The notes: generated by a model from the sequence alone, not told the origin. Shown: positions 7,082 to 13,986, counted from the first letter of the stretch. The stretch: DNA of 26,755 bases from an uncultured Ruminococcus sp. (GCF_946187255.1 NZ_CAMHRZ010000012.1:1-26755); one strand, 5' to 3'. A program made the numbers and translations.

Positions 7082-8971
7082 TCATCTTTCAGAATTGATC
7101 TTTGCTATGCCCTTTACGTTTGCGGCAACTGCGGAAACGTCGGTAACATTGATGCTGCCGTCGCAGTTTACATCAGCGGCGTTGCGGCTGTACTTGTCGA
7201 TAGCCTTGATGTTCTTGACATTAGCGGCAACGAGGGATATATCGGTGACGTTGATAACGCCGTCGCCGTTTACATCGCCCTTCTGTGCAAGTGCGCGGTT
7301 GTACTGATCGTCAGTCTCTGCCACCAGTACGTTAACATCGCAGGTAACGACTGCGGGATTTCCGCTGCCGTTGTACAGACCCGCTGTATAGGTAACTGTG
7401 AGCACCTCATCGTCGGTGGTGAATCTGTCAACGCTGAATGCGATATTCTCATAGAGATCCTCAACATTTGCGGTGTAGCCGCCCTCAACGCCCACTACGC
7501 ATTCGCAGTCGGTAGGTGTCTGGTCAGCCTTGTATACCAGTGTGGGCACACCGTTCTGATGGATGGTTATATCATCACAGTAGAAATCAACGCTCTTTAC
7601 CGCGGGACCGATAGCAAGGATATTGAAAGAGTCGTTCCTTATATAGATAAGACCTGTTTCGGGGTCGAACACAGGGTCTACGGAACAATAATTTGCGTGC
7701 GCTCCCTGAGGTGTGAACACTGCGGGGAGATACTGATGAACATTGCCGGAATAGTCGGTCTCCTCAACAGTCTCATAAGGATGGTACATTCCCGCTTTGT
7801 CTCTGAGTACACGAACAGTGCCGGGCATACCGTTCTCAACATAGTATACCACATTATATCCGTTCTCGTCAACACCTGCGAATATACCCTCTACCTGACA
7901 GTGTGCGGCAGTCTCAACGGTATACGCGATCTGATAGCCGATGTCGTCCTTTACGGGCTCCAGCACTACTACTACAGAGCTGCGGGAGTCGCCCCAGGGT
8001 GCGCCGAGAGTGATATATACTCTGCCGTTTGCGGCAACGGGCGTGGAAGTGCAGGTAAAGCCGTCCAGCCCCAGATCTTCCGCAATGGGGTACTTGAATG
8101 CGTAGCTGTCATCGGTCGAGAACGCATAGAACACTCCGTCCTTTGAGGTGAACAGCAGTTCGTTGCCGTAGGATACCAGCTTGCTGCGCACATCTCCGCC
8201 TATTAAGCCGCCGATAACGGTCGCATTGCCCGAATCATCAACGCGGATAAGGTCTGTCTGCTCGCTGTCGGTAACGGTCTTGTCTTCGGAGCCGTTATCC
8301 TTGCCGATATATACGGTATCACCGATGAATGCGGGAGTAGTCCAGTAGTAGCCGCCGGGATTGGTGACTTCCCACTTGGCGGTCTTTGTTGACAGTTCGC
8401 CTGTCTCGCCGTCGGTGGTAACATCGATGCATACAAAGTCCGCATCAGCGATCTCGCTGTTCCAGAAGCCTGTGTATATACATCCGTTGTTGTATACGAT
8501 ATCGCAGGTAGGCTTGCCGCCCAGCTTGTTGTTGTATATCCACAGCGGTTCCAGGGTATCAGCGTTGAAAGCCTCGATCATGCCGTTATCCAGCGCCATG
8601 AACACTCTGCCGTCAGCGTACTTGGGTCCCTTTGTGGCATACTCCGCCTGACCCTCCATCTTTGCGCTGCCGACTATCTTACCTGTGAACTTGTCCAGCT
8701 TGTAGATATTGTCAGCGGAACAAATGTAGATAAAGCCGTTGTCGCCTACGGAGAAGCCTGTGGGGGCATCCGACCAGTAGTATGTGTCCGTGCCTATCTG
8801 AGTAGCCCAGTAAAGTACGGAATCATCGGAGGAGTTGAATATTATAGGGTTTATATCGCTCGAGGGAGCGGGAGCGATATCTTCTTCCGCAAAAACGGAA
8901 ATAGCAGCCGAATTGACTGCCAGCAGTGCGGCACAGAAAGCGCCGAGAACCTTTGCAGGTGTTTTTCTCAT
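7082..8971 (-). CDS. Secreted PQQ-type beta-propeller protein with type I dockerin
   Basis: The protein has 629 aa. The preferred start is the ATG at 8971, with GGAG eight bases upstream; an in-frame ATG two codons earlier is too close to that site. A signal peptide covers about residues 1-29 (ending near VFAEED). Residues about 45-460 form a beta-propeller of PQQ/WD-like blades, seen in units such as GFIYICSADNIYKLDKFTGK and GRVFMALDNGMIEAFNADTL. A beta-sandwich domain follows. Residues 564-629 form a type I dockerin with two calcium loops, DVNGDGVINVTD and DVNCDGSINVTD. The protein should be exported and docked onto a cohesin-bearing scaffold or surface protein, but no cohesin gene is in the window. 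It is the first gene of the six-gene operon. No enzymatic active site is evident. Confidence 0.88.
   Translation of the reverse strand: MRKTPAKVLGAFCAALLAVNSAAISVFAEEDIAPAPSSDINPIIFNSSDDSVLYWATQIGTDTYYWSDAPTGFSVGDNGFIYICSADNIYKLDKFTGKIVGSAKMEGQAEYATKGPKYADGRVFMALDNGMIEAFNADTLEPLWIYNNKLGGKPTCDIVYNNGCIYTGFWNSEIADADFVCIDVTTDGETGELSTKTAKWEVTNPGGYYWTTPAFIGDTVYIGKDNGSEDKTVTDSEQTDLIRVDDSGNATVIGGLIGGDVRSKLVSYGNELLFTSKDGVFYAFSTDDSYAFKYPIAEDLGLDGFTCTSTPVAANGRVYITLGAPWGDSRSSVVVVLEPVKDDIGYQIAYTVETAAHCQVEGIFAGVDENGYNVVYYVENGMPGTVRVLRDKAGMYHPYETVEETDYSGNVHQYLPAVFTPQGAHANYCSVDPVFDPETGLIYIRNDSFNILAIGPAVKSVDFYCDDITIHQNGVPTLVYKADQTPTDCECVVGVEGGYTANVEDLYENIAFSVDRFTTDDEVLTVTYTAGLYNGSGNPAVVTCDVNVLVAETDDQYNRALAQKGDVNGDGVINVTDISLVAANVKNIKAIDKYSRNAADVNCDGSINVTDVSAVAANVKGIAKINSER
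7085..7282 (-). other. Type I dockerin domain coding segment
   Basis: The last 66 codons of the propeller gene encode two F-hand calcium-binding loops. Each has D-x-N-x-D-G spacing and a closing Asp at position 12. Positions 10 and 11, which in studied dockerins help decide cohesin choice, are Val-Thr in both repeats. The module is therefore internally symmetric and could bind its cohesin in either orientation. Confidence 0.85.
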
Positions 8972-9007
8972 AGTCATATCTCCAATCGTTAATAAAATAT
9001 ATACATA

Positions 9008-9036
9008 ATTATATCATATCCTTTACAGCATTTCAA
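9008..9036 (-). promoter_or_regulatory. Sigma-A-type promoter of the surface-protein operon
   Basis: On the minus strand, TTGAAA (9036-9031) and TATAAT (9013-9008) are separated by exactly 17 bases, close to a perfect consensus. Transcription should begin near 9000, leaving a short leader before the GGAG site (8983-8980) and the ATG at 8971. Confidence 0.88.
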
Positions 9037-9087
9037 GGTCTGCCGTAACGGCGGCGGCGGCATAGATATATAAAAAAACAATGACTG

Positions 9088-9108
9088 GTCATAGTTTAAA
9101 GCTATGAC
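9088..9108. repeat. Perfect 7-bp inverted repeat, possible operator
   Basis: GTCATAG and CTATGAC are separated by the 7-base AT-rich spacer TTTAAAG. There is no T-run on either side, so a terminator is unlikely. The position between two divergent promoters fits a binding site for a dimeric regulator, but no regulator gene is nearby. Confidence 0.45.
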
Positions 9109-9168
9109 AGAGCCGCATATATATTTTGCACACATGAAAGCAAGGCTGTTATAAATCGAAAAAAGGTA

Positions 9169-9197
9169 TTGAAAAATAGGGAAATGTGTGTTATAAT
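9169..9197 (+). promoter_or_regulatory. Sigma-A-type promoter of the SLOG operon
   Basis: TTGAAA (9169-9174) and TATAAT (9192-9197) are separated by 17 bases, matching the vegetative consensus closely. The expected transcription start, near 9204, rules out any coding start upstream of that point. Confidence 0.88.
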
Positions 9198-9269
9198 AAA
9201 AATATATGCAATCTGAATCGGATATCCGGGATGGTGATACGCTTGAATCTTGTTGATAAGGACGAACTC

Positions 9270-9812
9270 ATGATCGACAGCAGAACAGCCTGCTGCTTCA
9301 CGGGTCACAGAAAGCGCGATCTGCCATTCGGCGGCGACCTGACGAAACAGGGGATGAAAAACCTGGTAAGTACGGTACACCTGAAATGTGTGGAGGCTTA
9401 CGAAAAGGGCATACGCACCTTTATCGCGGGCATGGCTGAGGGTGCCGATCTGATGTGCGGGTCGGTCATAATGGATATGAAGGGCGACAGCCGCTACAGG
9501 GATATCAGGCTGATCTGCGTGCTGCCCTATCCCGAACAGCGTAAGGAACTTAGATCGGCTCCGGACAGATATATACACAGCCTGATGCTGGAAAGTGCGG
9601 ACGCTGTGACCGTTACGGGAGAGATAGCCGATCCGGGAAGATACCGCAAACGCAATCAGTACATGGTGGATCATTCCTCTGCGCTGATAGCGGTGTACCG
9701 CGAGAAGCAGTGCGGTTCGGGAACTTTGCAGACCATAAATATGGCAAGAAGAGCGGGATCGGATATCCACATCATCGATCTGGACAGGAACCCGCAGTTC
9801 TATATAGAATGA
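9270..9812 (+). CDS. SLOG-family (DUF1273/YpsA-like) protein
   Basis: The preferred start is ATG at 9270, with AAGGA seven bases upstream, giving 180 aa. ATG 9231 is possible but has a poor ribosome site, and ATG 9186 lies inside the promoter. The family is recognised from the N-terminal CCFTGHRKRDLP motif and the glycine-rich FIAGMAEGADLM loop. The VLPYPEQRK segment and late VDHSSALIAVYR strand fit too. These are the Rossmann-like SLOG features thought to bind nucleotides or related small ligands. YpsA in Bacillus has been linked to cell division and stress; other SLOG proteins sense nucleotide signals in defence systems. Its exact role here is unknown. It is the first gene of a short operon with an LCP-like membrane protein, 26 bp away. 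Confidence 0.82.
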   Translation: MIDSRTACCFTGHRKRDLPFGGDLTKQGMKNLVSTVHLKCVEAYEKGIRTFIAGMAEGADLMCGSVIMDMKGDSRYRDIRLICVLPYPEQRKELRSAPDRYIHSLMLESADAVTVTGEIADPGRYRKRNQYMVDHSSALIAVYREKQCGSGTLQTINMARRAGSDIHIIDLDRNPQFYIE

Positions 9813-9838
9813 GGAAAAAACAGTAAGGAGAAGGATAT

Positions 9839-10939
9839 ATGTCATCTGCCGCAAGGAAAAGGAAAAAGAAGAGATCGCAGGCGCCTGTGGCGCTGGTATA
9901 TGTGGTGACAGTGCTGGTGTTCATGGCGCTGATATCGATGCTTTCGATATATCTGCTGAAGACCTACCACATCATCGATGAGGACAAGGAAGAAGAGCCC
10001 GTTGTAACGGTTCAGACCTTCAATGACCTGTTCGCAAGAGTCAACAGCAAGGGTGCGCTGGCGGATATGACGTTGATAAGGATAGACCCTATCGATAACA
10101 GCATACTCGTGGTGCCCATATCGGCATCGACTCTCAACAGTGCGGATAACAAGTCTATGCGCGATATCTATGCGGAATCCCGTATGGCAGGCGTAAAGGA
10201 AGCTGTGGAGGGCACACTGGGCATGAAGGTGGACAACTACGCCACACTGACCAATGAGGCTTTTGAGAGAGTGTGTGATATCTACGGCGGCATAACCTAC
10301 AAAGCCTCCGAAGAGCTTTATTATCTGTCAAAGGACAACGATGCCAACGATATATCCATAATGAAAGGCGAGCTCACCACGCTGGGCGGCAGACAGATAA
10401 GACTGCTGACACAGTACCCCGTATTCTCAAACGGCAAACAGGGCAACAACGAATTTCTCGGTGAAGCTATGGAATCGCTGATAAACAGTATGTTCCAGCA
10501 GGCTTATATCACACAGGATAACCTGGATAATATTTACAATATGATAACCGAGAACAGCGATACCGATATGAATATCGATGATTTCAAGCTGCAGAAATCC
10601 TTTATCAAGGATATGCTGACAAGCGGCATCACTCCTGCGGAGAAAATGGTGCCCGAAGGCGTGTGGGGACAGAACGACGAGACCTTCGTCATCAATCACG
10701 ATTTCATACAGAGACTCAAGGAAAAGGCTGCCGAGACTACTCCCGAGATAGGCGGCGGAAGTCTGATAGAGAAGTCTTCCGATGCGGAGACTACCGCACA
10801 GACCGCTGCACCCGCTGAGGATGCGGCTGCCGAGACCGCACCCGTGACAGAAGCGGCGGAGAATACGGCACCCGCAGAGCAGACAGCTGAAAATGCCGCT
10901 CCCGCAGAGGACGGCGGCGAAGGGACGACCGAACAGTAA
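9839..10939 (+). CDS. LCP (LytR-CpsA-Psr)-like membrane protein, probably inactive
   Basis: The protein has 366 aa. A strong AAGGAG site precedes the ATG. A basic cytoplasmic N-terminus (ARKRKKKRSQ) and one membrane segment (about 16-40) are followed by an extracellular domain with the order of motifs of LCP proteins. These are MTLIRIDPIDNSILVVPIS (77-95), VKEAVEGTLGMKVDNYATL (119-137), a DIYGGITYKASEELYY segment (147-162), and a late GNNEFLGEAMESLIN helix. LCP enzymes attach wall polymers to peptidoglycan. Here the IPRDT-type arginine motif reads PISAS, and the arginines of the YVRYR and RIERQQ motifs are replaced. The enzyme is probably inactive or has a changed role. The tail (about 315-366) is Ala/Glu/Thr-rich and low-complexity. 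It shares an operon with the SLOG gene and a PII-like gene. Confidence 0.68.
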   Translation: MSSAARKRKKKRSQAPVALVYVVTVLVFMALISMLSIYLLKTYHIIDEDKEEEPVVTVQTFNDLFARVNSKGALADMTLIRIDPIDNSILVVPISASTLNSADNKSMRDIYAESRMAGVKEAVEGTLGMKVDNYATLTNEAFERVCDIYGGITYKASEELYYLSKDNDANDISIMKGELTTLGGRQIRLLTQYPVFSNGKQGNNEFLGEAMESLINSMFQQAYITQDNLDNIYNMITENSDTDMNIDDFKLQKSFIKDMLTSGITPAEKMVPEGVWGQNDETFVINHDFIQRLKEKAAETTPEIGGGSLIEKSSDAETTAQTAAPAEDAAAETAPVTEAAENTAPAEQTAENAAPAEDGGEGTTEQ

Positions 10940-10975
10940 CAGCGTTTCAGAGTACAATAAGGATGTGATGACCGC

Positions 10976-11383
10976 ATGAAGCTCATGGTGCTTATCCTCA
11001 ATAAAACAGACGCACTGGAATATCTGCTGGAGGGACTTTCCGCAGCGGGTATAGGCGGCGCGACCATAATCCCCTCATCGGGCATGGCGATGACGCTCTC
11101 TAAGATGAATTCCAGCTTTCTGAGTGCGTCGATACGCAGTATGTTCAGCGGAGAGGAACACGATAACAAGACCATAATCTCGGTCATTAAAAACGATCAG
11201 CTGGATATCGCCAGAAGAGTGATATACAATACGGTGGGTGATCTTTCGGAACCGAATACGGGCATACTGTTCACGGTGCCGCTGGATTTCGTGGAGGGCA
11301 GACGCAAGCGCAGACCCTACGAGCTCCCGACGGAGAACGAAGACAGCACCGACAAGGGCAAGGGCGATAAAAAAGGAGGATAG
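10976..11383 (+). CDS. Small PII-like protein
   Basis: The protein has 135 aa. The core (about 1-108) has the beta-alpha-beta pattern of PII-type trimeric proteins. The opening strand MKLMVLILNK leads into a helix and a GIGGATIIPSSGM strand. A loop region is followed by the strand KTIISVIKN, a second helix, and the closing GDLSEPNTGILFTVPLDFVEG, which resembles the GDGKIFV segment of PII. The usual uridylylated T-loop tyrosine motif is not evident. The C-terminus is a charged Lys/Asp/Glu/Gly tail. There is no amtB or glutamine synthetase gene nearby, so a nitrogen role is not supported; a small-ligand sensor is an inference. It follows the LCP-like gene by 36 bp in the same operon. Confidence 0.6.
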   Translation: MKLMVLILNKTDALEYLLEGLSAAGIGGATIIPSSGMAMTLSKMNSSFLSASIRSMFSGEEHDNKTIISVIKNDQLDIARRVIYNTVGDLSEPNTGILFTVPLDFVEGRRKRRPYELPTENEDSTDKGKGDKKGG

Positions 11384-11458
11384 ACCGGGGCTTAACAGAC
11401 TGTTTACGGTTCGTTAGCCGAAGGTTTGTAAATTTCCTGTAAAAATTACCGTCAGCCC

Positions 11459-11487
11459 TTGCAAAATCATATTTAATGTGGTATAAT
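11459..11487 (+). promoter_or_regulatory. Sigma-A-type promoter of the rimP-nusA-infB operon
   Basis: TTGCAA (11459-11464) and a perfect TATAAT (11482-11487) are separated by 17 bases. Transcription should begin near 11494, just upstream of the terminator-like hairpin in the rimP leader. Confidence 0.85.
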
Positions 11488-11506
11488 ATATGCAATAGGC
11501 TTGACG

Positions 11507-11543
11507 AAAGACTGGAATTCAAACTTCCGGTCTTTTGTGTTTG
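11507..11543 (+). terminator. Terminator-like hairpin in the rimP leader (possible attenuator)
   Basis: The arms at 11507-11517 and 11525-11535 form an 11-bp stem (one G-U pair) with a 7-nt loop. The right arm runs into TTTT and then a T-rich GTGTTTG stretch. The stem starts only about 13 bases after the predicted transcription start and ends before the rimP ribosome site at 11563. It is well placed to end transcription early and control the operon, which encodes the terminator-affecting factor NusA. That regulation is an inference. Confidence 0.6.
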
Positions 11544-11574
11544 TATAGGGAAACACGAGAACGGAGGGCAGGAT

Positions 11575-12126
11575 ATGAGTAAAGGCAAGGGCGGTGGAGA
11601 CCGCTCCAAAAAGAGCACGGTGGACAGGATAACCGAGCTTGCACAGCCGCTGGCAGACGAGCTGGGACTTTTCCTCTGGGATGTAAGGTTCGAGAAGGAG
11701 GGTGCCACCTGGTATCTGCGCGTGCTGATAGACAAGGACGGCGGTGTCACGATGGAGGACTGTGAGAATTTCACAAGACCCTTCAACAAGATACTCGACG
11801 AGGAGGACCCCATCTCGCAGAGCTATGTGTTTGAATGCGGCAGTCCCGGACTGGGGAGAGAGCTGAGAAAGCCCATACATTTCGAGGTATGCATCGGTGA
11901 TGTGGTGAGGGTAAGGCTTATAAGACCCGACGAGAACGGCGAACGCGAGTTCATCGTGGGACTGGTGGGGTATGACGAGGAGGAAAAGCTGATAGCCTGT
12001 CAGACCCTTGATGAGAACGGCGACGGTGTGGAAAATGTGCAGTTCAGACTGAACGACTGCGCTTTCGTCAAGCTGTACGATGACGGCGACCTGGAAGAGG
12101 AGCTTGCGGGCGCGAAATTCGACTGA
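11575..12126 (+). CDS. rimP: Ribosome maturation factor RimP
   Basis: The protein has 183 aa. The start at ATG 11575 has GGAGG seven bases upstream; the upstream in-frame ATG at 11476 lies before the transcription start. RimP helps assemble the 30S subunit. Family features are VDRITELAQPLADELGLFLWDV, the LRVLIDKDGGVTMEDCENFTR segment, and SYVFECGSPGLGRELRKPIHF (matching the conserved EVSSPGLDRPL block). A C-terminal SH3-like barrel follows (about 100-170). The N-terminus carries an extra Lys/Gly-rich extension of about 15 residues. It is the first gene of the operon, directly upstream of nusA as in most Bacillota. Confidence 0.95.
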   Translation: MSKGKGGGDRSKKSTVDRITELAQPLADELGLFLWDVRFEKEGATWYLRVLIDKDGGVTMEDCENFTRPFNKILDEEDPISQSYVFECGSPGLGRELRKPIHFEVCIGDVVRVRLIRPDENGEREFIVGLVGYDEEEKLIACQTLDENGDGVENVQFRLNDCAFVKLYDDGDLEEELAGAKFD

Positions 12127-12164
12127 GCAAGATGTATCGGGCGTGAAGCCTGTTTTGGTACGGA

Positions 12165-12170
12165 TATAAT
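12165..12170 (+). promoter_or_regulatory. Possible secondary promoter -10 box before nusA
   Basis: A perfect TATAAT sits in the 69-bp rimP-nusA gap. The candidate -35 (GTGAAG, 12143-12148, spacer 16) is poor and there is no TGn extension, so this is weak. If real, it would let nusA be transcribed independently of the rimP leader hairpin. Confidence 0.3.
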
Positions 12171-12195
12171 ATACAGAGAGGATTGGTCATAAAAA

Positions 12196-13314
12196 ATGAA
12201 CGAACAGTTTTTTAATGCGCTGGCAGATCTGGTCAGCGAGAACGAGATCGACAAGGACGTACTTATCGAGAGGATAAGGGACGCTATAGCTAAGGCGATA
12301 AAGAAGGAAAATCCCGAGAGCGAGCATATCAGAGTGGATATAGAGCCTGCTACAGGCAAGCTGGAGATGTGCATACTCAAAGAGGTAATGAAGGTAATGT
12401 TCGTGGACGACCCCGCCAATGAGATATACATCGGTGAGGCGCAGACCTACGATCCCGACATCAAGGTGGGCGACTGGGTGGAGATACCCGTCAATCCCAC
12501 AAAGATAGGCAGAGTTGCGGCACAGTTCGCTAAGCAGTCCATCAAGCACGATATCAAGGATTTCGAGAGGAACAAACTTATCGAGCAGTACAAGGACAAG
12601 GAGCGCGAGATAGTTACCGCAACAGTACAGAAGGTAGAGCCCGCAACAGGCAATGCCATGATCACCATCGACAAGAACGAGCACTACTTCTACCGCAGCG
12701 AGCAGATACCCGGTGAGGTGCTGAAAGAGGGCGATAAGATCAAGGTGTATATCGTCAGCGTAGGCGACAGCGAGAAGAGACAGCCCGTTGTAAAGCTGTC
12801 GAGAACCCACAAGGAACTGGTAAAGAGACTGTTCGAGCTGGAGGTGCCCGAGATAGCTGACGGCACCGTAGAGGTAAAGGCTATCTCCCGTACAGAGGGC
12901 GTAAGAAGCAAGATCGCCGTATGGTCAAAGGATAAGAACGTTGACGCTGTGGGTGCCTGTATCGGTCCCAAGAAGTCCAGGATCTCCGCGATAGTACAGG
13001 AGCTGAAGGGCGAGAAGATAGACGTTATCAACTGGGTGGAGGACGAAGCCGAGTTCATCGCAAAGGCACTGGCACCCGCTGAGGTACTGAAAGTCGAGCT
13101 GCTGGAGCCCGAAGTAAGGATCGAACACAAGGGCGAGGAAAAGGAATTCGAGAGAGTAATCAAGAAGTGCCGCGTGGTAGTTCCCAACAACCAGTTCTCG
13201 CTGGCGATAGGCAACAAGGGACAGAATGCCAAGCTGGCAGCAGGTCTGACAGGCTACAAGATCGATATAGTTCCCGAGAATGCGCCTGAGGAAGCGGAGA
13301 ACGGGGCTGAGTGA
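12196..13314 (+). CDS. nusA: Transcription termination/antitermination factor NusA
   Basis: The protein has 372 aa, the usual length for the Gram-positive form without the C-terminal acidic repeats of enterobacteria. An N-terminal RNA-polymerase-binding domain (about 1-130) is followed by an S1 domain (about 135-205) and two KH domains (about 230-290 and 300-350). Evident blocks are QFAKQSIKHDIKDFER, GVRSKIAVWSKDKNVDAVGA, RISAIVQELKGEKIDVINW, and SLAIGNKGQNAKLAAGLTGY (the GxxG-containing KH2 core). It binds RNA polymerase and RNA to modulate pausing and termination. It lies between rimP and rnpM, with the following gene starting one base after its stop codon. Confidence 0.97.
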   Translation: MNEQFFNALADLVSENEIDKDVLIERIRDAIAKAIKKENPESEHIRVDIEPATGKLEMCILKEVMKVMFVDDPANEIYIGEAQTYDPDIKVGDWVEIPVNPTKIGRVAAQFAKQSIKHDIKDFERNKLIEQYKDKEREIVTATVQKVEPATGNAMITIDKNEHYFYRSEQIPGEVLKEGDKIKVYIVSVGDSEKRQPVVKLSRTHKELVKRLFELEVPEIADGTVEVKAISRTEGVRSKIAVWSKDKNVDAVGACIGPKKSRISAIVQELKGEKIDVINWVEDEAEFIAKALAPAEVLKVELLEPEVRIEHKGEEKEFERVIKKCRVVVPNNQFSLAIGNKGQNAKLAAGLTGYKIDIVPENAPEEAENGAE

Positions 13315-13315
13315 T

Positions 13316-13594
13316 ATGCCTGTAAAGCCTAAGAAGATACCGATGAGGATGTGCCTCGGCTGTTCGGAGATGAAGCCGAAAAAAGAGCTGGTAAGGGTGG
13401 TCAGGACGAAGGAGGGCGAGATAAGCCTCGACCTGACGGGCAAGAAAGCCGGCAGAGGCGCATATATATGTGCAGACGCGGAGTGCCTCAAAAAGGCGCG
13501 TAAGGCAAGAAGGCTGGAAAAGAGCTTCGCGTGCAGGATAGATGATGAGATCTATGACGCTATGGAAAAGGAGCTGAACGGCGGTGAGCAGTAA
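13316..13594 (+). CDS. rnpM: RNase P modulator RnpM (YlxR family)
   Basis: The protein has 92 aa. The start at ATG 13316 gives the classic N-terminus with the KIPMRMCLGCSEMKPKKELVR block. This is followed by the GRGAYICADAECLKKARK motif, the diagnostic YlxR signature. The in-frame ATG at 13280 lies inside nusA. YlxR is an RNA-binding protein reported to modulate RNase P in Bacillus. It is nearly always encoded between nusA and the L7Ae-family gene, as here, and its 3' end overlaps that gene by 11 bp. Confidence 0.92.
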   Translation: MPVKPKKIPMRMCLGCSEMKPKKELVRVVRTKEGEISLDLTGKKAGRGAYICADAECLKKARKARRLEKSFACRIDDEIYDAMEKELNGGEQ

Positions 13595-13919
13595 CAATAA
13601 GACAGGTCTGCTTTCGATGTGCCGCAAGGCAGGCAAACTGGTGATGGGCATGGATATGGTAAAGGACGCCTGCGCTGCGGGAACGGCAAGAGCAGTGTTC
13701 ATAGCAGACGACCTTTCCGCAAAGTCCCAGAAGGAAGTGCGCTACAACTGTGCGAGATACGATGTGAAGATGTATAAGCTGGGCGTGACTATGGACGATA
13801 TAGCCTACGGCGTGGGCAAGCGCACAGGAGTGCTGGCGATAACCGATGCGGGTTTTGCAAAGTCCTGCGTCAAGGGTCTGGAAGAGATCGTGATAGATAT
13901 AAACGAGTTTGACATATAG
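13584..13919 (+). CDS. Ribosomal L7Ae-family RNA-binding protein (YlxQ-like)
   Basis: The protein has 111 aa and starts at a GTG at 13584, overlapping rnpM by 11 bp, with GGAG ten bases upstream. It shows the L7Ae/L30e/S12e/Gadd45 fold: LLSMCRKAGKLVMGMDMV, then KARAVFIADDLS-like (ARAVFIADDLSAKSQKEV) and a final hydrophobic strand VLAITDAGFA. Members bind kink-turn RNA, and the nusA-operon version is usually called YlxQ. Its exact RNA target is not known from the sequence. The overlap suggests translational coupling to rnpM. Confidence 0.88.
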   Translation: MSSNNKTGLLSMCRKAGKLVMGMDMVKDACAAGTARAVFIADDLSAKSQKEVRYNCARYDVKMYKLGVTMDDIAYGVGKRTGVLAITDAGFAKSCVKGLEEIVIDINEFDI

Positions 13920-13936
13920 TTTGAAGAAAAATATGA

Positions 13937-13986
13937 TACTGATCCCGAATATCGGATTTTGTAATTCTCTCAGTGAGGGATCGGTA
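13937..13986 (+). other. Structured infB leader with long-range stem
   Basis: In the 95-bp gap before infB, 13937-13946 pairs with 13977-13986 over ten bases (one G-U). The enclosed segment can form a small CCGA/TCGG hairpin (13945-13955 area) and a CTC/GAG element. No T-run follows. The structure ends 14 bases before the AAGGAGG site of infB, so it may shape translation or mRNA stability. Confidence 0.4.

Larger units (their letters stand above)
8972..9269. other. Divergent intergenic control region
   Basis: This region of about 300 bp separates the minus-strand surface-protein operon from the plus-strand SLOG operon. It holds two outward-facing consensus promoters (9008-9036 and 9169-9197) and a perfect dyad (9088-9108) about midway between them. 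I see no gene in it. The in-frame ATG at 9186 lies within the plus-strand promoter and cannot be the SLOG gene start. The leader of the minus-strand operon is only a couple of dozen bases, too short for a riboswitch. Confidence 0.7.

Noticed and set aside
8972..9007. Cobalamin riboswitch upstream of the surface operon
   Set aside because: The transcription start predicted from the promoter leaves only a couple of dozen bases of leader, far too short.
9102..9854. Minus-strand open frame of 250 codons opposite the SLOG gene
   Set aside because: It covers the plus-strand promoter and the SLOG gene, has no family features, and the plus-strand reading is clearly SLOG-like.
11366..11383. Strong GGAGG site at the end of the PII-like gene suggesting a small following gene
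   Set aside because: No start codon lies at a suitable distance, and the bases are the Lys-Lys-Gly-Gly codons of the PII-like protein.
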